From NCBI RefSeq assembly GCF_004331435.1, contig NZ_SJKA01000003.1, positions 496,001-560,000 of the forward strand: a DNA stretch of 64,000 nt, read 5' to 3'. The notes below the pieces were generated by a model. That model did not search any database. It saw only the letters and a program-made list of their open reading frames with translations, and was not told where the DNA came from. Position numbers and translations under genes: made by a program. This document shows, in pieces, positions 62,454-64,000 of this stretch (positions within the stretch are counted from its first letter, which is position 1; the number at the start of each line of letters is the position of its first letter). The stretch comes from Kribbella sindirgiensis. Lineage in GTDB: Bacteria; Actinomycetota; Actinomycetes; Propionibacteriales; Kribbellaceae.

Positions 62454-64000
62454 TCAGTTCGCCCAGGCGCGATGGATGGTCTGGGTGATGCTGTTGCCGA
62501 TCAGGTCCGTCGCGGTCACCCGGATGCTCGGGTACGCACCGGCCGGGACCTGGGCGCGGAGCGTGCCGATCCCGCGGAGCGACAGCTTCTTCCAGGTCTT
62601 CCCGTCGTACGAGATCTCCGCCGTGGTCCGGAAGATCCCGACGCCGCGCACGCCGGGCTGGTAGCGCGGGGTGAGCTCGAGCCAGCCGTTGGTGTGCTTG
62701 TAGTCGACCTGAACGAGCGGCAGCACGGCCCGGCTCCTGGACGGCACCGAGAGGAAGTGCCAGGTGGTCGATGTCGACGTCGACGTCTTGGCCCAGCTGT
62801 TCGGGCCACGTTGCTGGTCCAGCGTCAGGTCGTACCAAGCGGCGCGTTCCGGGACGGTGAACTGTGCGACCGACCAGTTCTTGCTGCCCAGTTCGACCCC
62901 GTTGCTGCTCAGCTTCATGCTCGTCACGTCACCGCGGTCGGCCCAGCCGAACGTGGTCCGGTCGCCGCTCACGTACTGCGGAATCGCGATCCGCAACGCG
63001 TTCTCGAACCGCGCCGGCGGCCAGCCCTGCGCCTCGTCACTCGGCGCGTCCGACAACCCCGGTACGGCGGGACGCGTCAGCGACTCCCACCACCCGCGCG
63101 TGACCTGCTCGCCCGGCTGGTAGGACCGCGCGATCGTGGCCTCGAAACCGGTCTCGTTCCACTCCCCCGCTGACGTCTTCTCGTCCCAGGTGACGCCCTT
63201 CTGATCGGTGACGAGGTAGTCGGTCCGCTTCACCGCACCGGCGATCAACCGCGAGGACGACAGCCCGGTCGAGATGCCCGGCAGGTGCGCGATCCGCTGG
63301 TCGCGGTGTAGCCAGAACGCGTCGTTCTGCTGGAAGTCCGTCGTCACCACGGCCGGGCGCATCTTCGCGACGTCGTACGTCAGATCGCCCTTCACGACCG
63401 ACGGGCCGAGCGCGACGTCGTACCGGTAGGTGCTGTCGAGCAGGCCGTTCAGCTGCACGGACTGCGGGCCCTTCGCCAACTCGCCGAGCAACTGCTGGCC
63501 CTGGTCGGAGCGCAACAGGTAGAGCGGAACGCCCTGCTCGGTACCGGTCGACCAGAAGCCGGGGGCCTCGTTGTAGAGGAACACCACCTTGGCGCCGGCG
63601 TCCTTTGCGGCCTTCACCTGTGCGGTCGTCTTGCTGAAGCCGCCCCACCGGATCAGCACCGCGGCATCCTTGGCGCCGGTCAGCTCGGCCGCGGTGCCGT
63701 TGCCGCCGTTGTAGAGCGGGAGCTTCGCGTTCCCGACGTACACCGTCCGCTGCGATCCCTCGCGGAACGTGGACAGCCGGGCGCCGTTCACGTCGACGGT
63801 CAGCTTCGGCTGCGCGAGGTCCCAGCGCTGCACGACCTGGAAGGTGCCATTGGCAACTTTTCCGAAGTCCTGCACGTAGACGCCGTCGGCGACCGTCCCG
63901 TTGTACGCCCAGCCGGAGACGGCGTCCCGGTCGCCGACCTTGCGATGCCAGGCGATCCCGATGCTCTGCGCGTCGGCCGGTCGCGGCGTCTTGATCGTCA
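62454..64000 (-). CDS. Subtilase-like (S8) secreted protease, C-terminal part with PA domain
   Basis: The last ~515 codons of a gene whose 5' end lies beyond the right edge; the frame is open to base 64000 (reading ADAQSIGIAWHRKVGDRDAV upstream of the first in-frame GTG at 63875). Residues GNAKLPLYNGGNGTAAEL through GVPLYLLRSDQGQQLLGEL resemble a protease-associated (PA) domain. The C-terminus has Ig-like beta sandwich sequence (GVGIFRTTAEISYDGKTWKKLSL). Such tails belong to large actinobacterial S8 proteases, but the catalytic Asp/His/Ser region is not visible, so the call is an inference. Confidence 0.6.
   Translation of the reverse strand, partial: TIKTPRPADAQSIGIAWHRKVGDRDAVSGWAYNGTVADGVYVQDFGKVANGTFQVVQRWDLAQPKLTVDVNGARLSTFREGSQRTVYVGNAKLPLYNGGNGTAAELTGAKDAAVLIRWGGFSKTTAQVKAAKDAGAKVVFLYNEAPGFWSTGTEQGVPLYLLRSDQGQQLLGELAKGPQSVQLNGLLDSTYRYDVALGPSVVKGDLTYDVAKMRPAVVTTDFQQNDAFWLHRDQRIAHLPGISTGLSSSRLIAGAVKRTDYLVTDQKGVTWDEKTSAGEWNETGFEATIARSYQPGEQVTRGWWESLTRPAVPGLSDAPSDEAQGWPPARFENALRIAIPQYVSGDRTTFGWADRGDVTSMKLSSNGVELGSKNWSVAQFTVPERAAWYDLTLDQQRGPNSWAKTSTSTSTTWHFLSVPSRSRAVLPLVQVDYKHTNGWLELTPRYQPGVRGVGIFRTTAEISYDGKTWKKLSLRGIGTLRAQVPAGAYPSIRVTATDLIGNSITQTIHRAWAN

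Overview
High-GC, densely packed actinobacterial chromosome. Codon usage is strongly G/C at third positions, GTG and TTG starts are frequent, and quinone-related genes are menaquinone type. Gene content and order (hemL, phosphatase, tlpA, ccdA, resB, ccsB; menA, menE, menC, menD; menG, menJ, prenyl synthase) match the respiratory/menaquinone neighbourhood known from Mycobacterium and Streptomyces. A genus in the Propionibacteriales such as Kribbella is my best guess; this is inference from style, not a database match. I see no rRNA, tRNA, CRISPR array, insertion sequence or prophage.

Layout. 1-2.1 kb: the 5' part of a sugar phosphate isomerase/epimerase gene, an Ala-rich hypothetical and rarD. 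2.1-5.3 kb: PhoX phosphatase behind a PHO box, an Rrf2 regulator and a cupin. 5.4-11.9 kb: an orphan QcrB-like cytochrome b lacking key residues, convergent with a minus-strand set pucR, Tat-exported molybdenum hydroxylase large subunit, [2Fe-2S] subunit, xdhC. 12-15.8 kb: small secreted proteins (peptidoglycan-binding protein, 8-Cys protein, lipoprotein, I36-type inhibitor) and an ArsR-like regulator.

15.8-34.5 kb is the respiratory core, all on the minus strand: menG, menJ, the complete 14-gene nuoA-N complex I operon, then a polyprenyl diphosphate synthase. 34.5-46 kb holds menF, an MBL hydrolase, a decayed acetyltransferase-like gene, GNAT, PadR plus a DrrAB-like ABC exporter, an MptB-like mannosyltransferase, menE-menC-menD and menA. 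menB and menH are not in the window. 46-54.5 kb is accessory: FAD monooxygenase with a divergent MarR regulator, a Cds1-type cysteine desulfhydrase, two small membrane proteins, an M48 protease, a GNAT, and a TetR/DHA2 efflux pair. 54.6-60.7 kb is a compact seven-gene minus operon (hemL to a DUF4229 protein) for tetrapyrrole synthesis and System II cytochrome c maturation. The end holds a transglycosylase and the C-terminal part of a subtilase.

Together the core genes make menaquinone (men genes, prenyl tail, MenG methylation, MenJ tail reduction), feed it from NADH through complex I, and supply heme and mature c-type cytochromes for the chain below. Control is visible as many short palindromic operators (PadR, MarR, TetR, PHO box, a CRP-like site) and as a run of promoters with a TANNNT -10 hexamer only 6-9 nt before the start codon, implying leaderless mRNAs.
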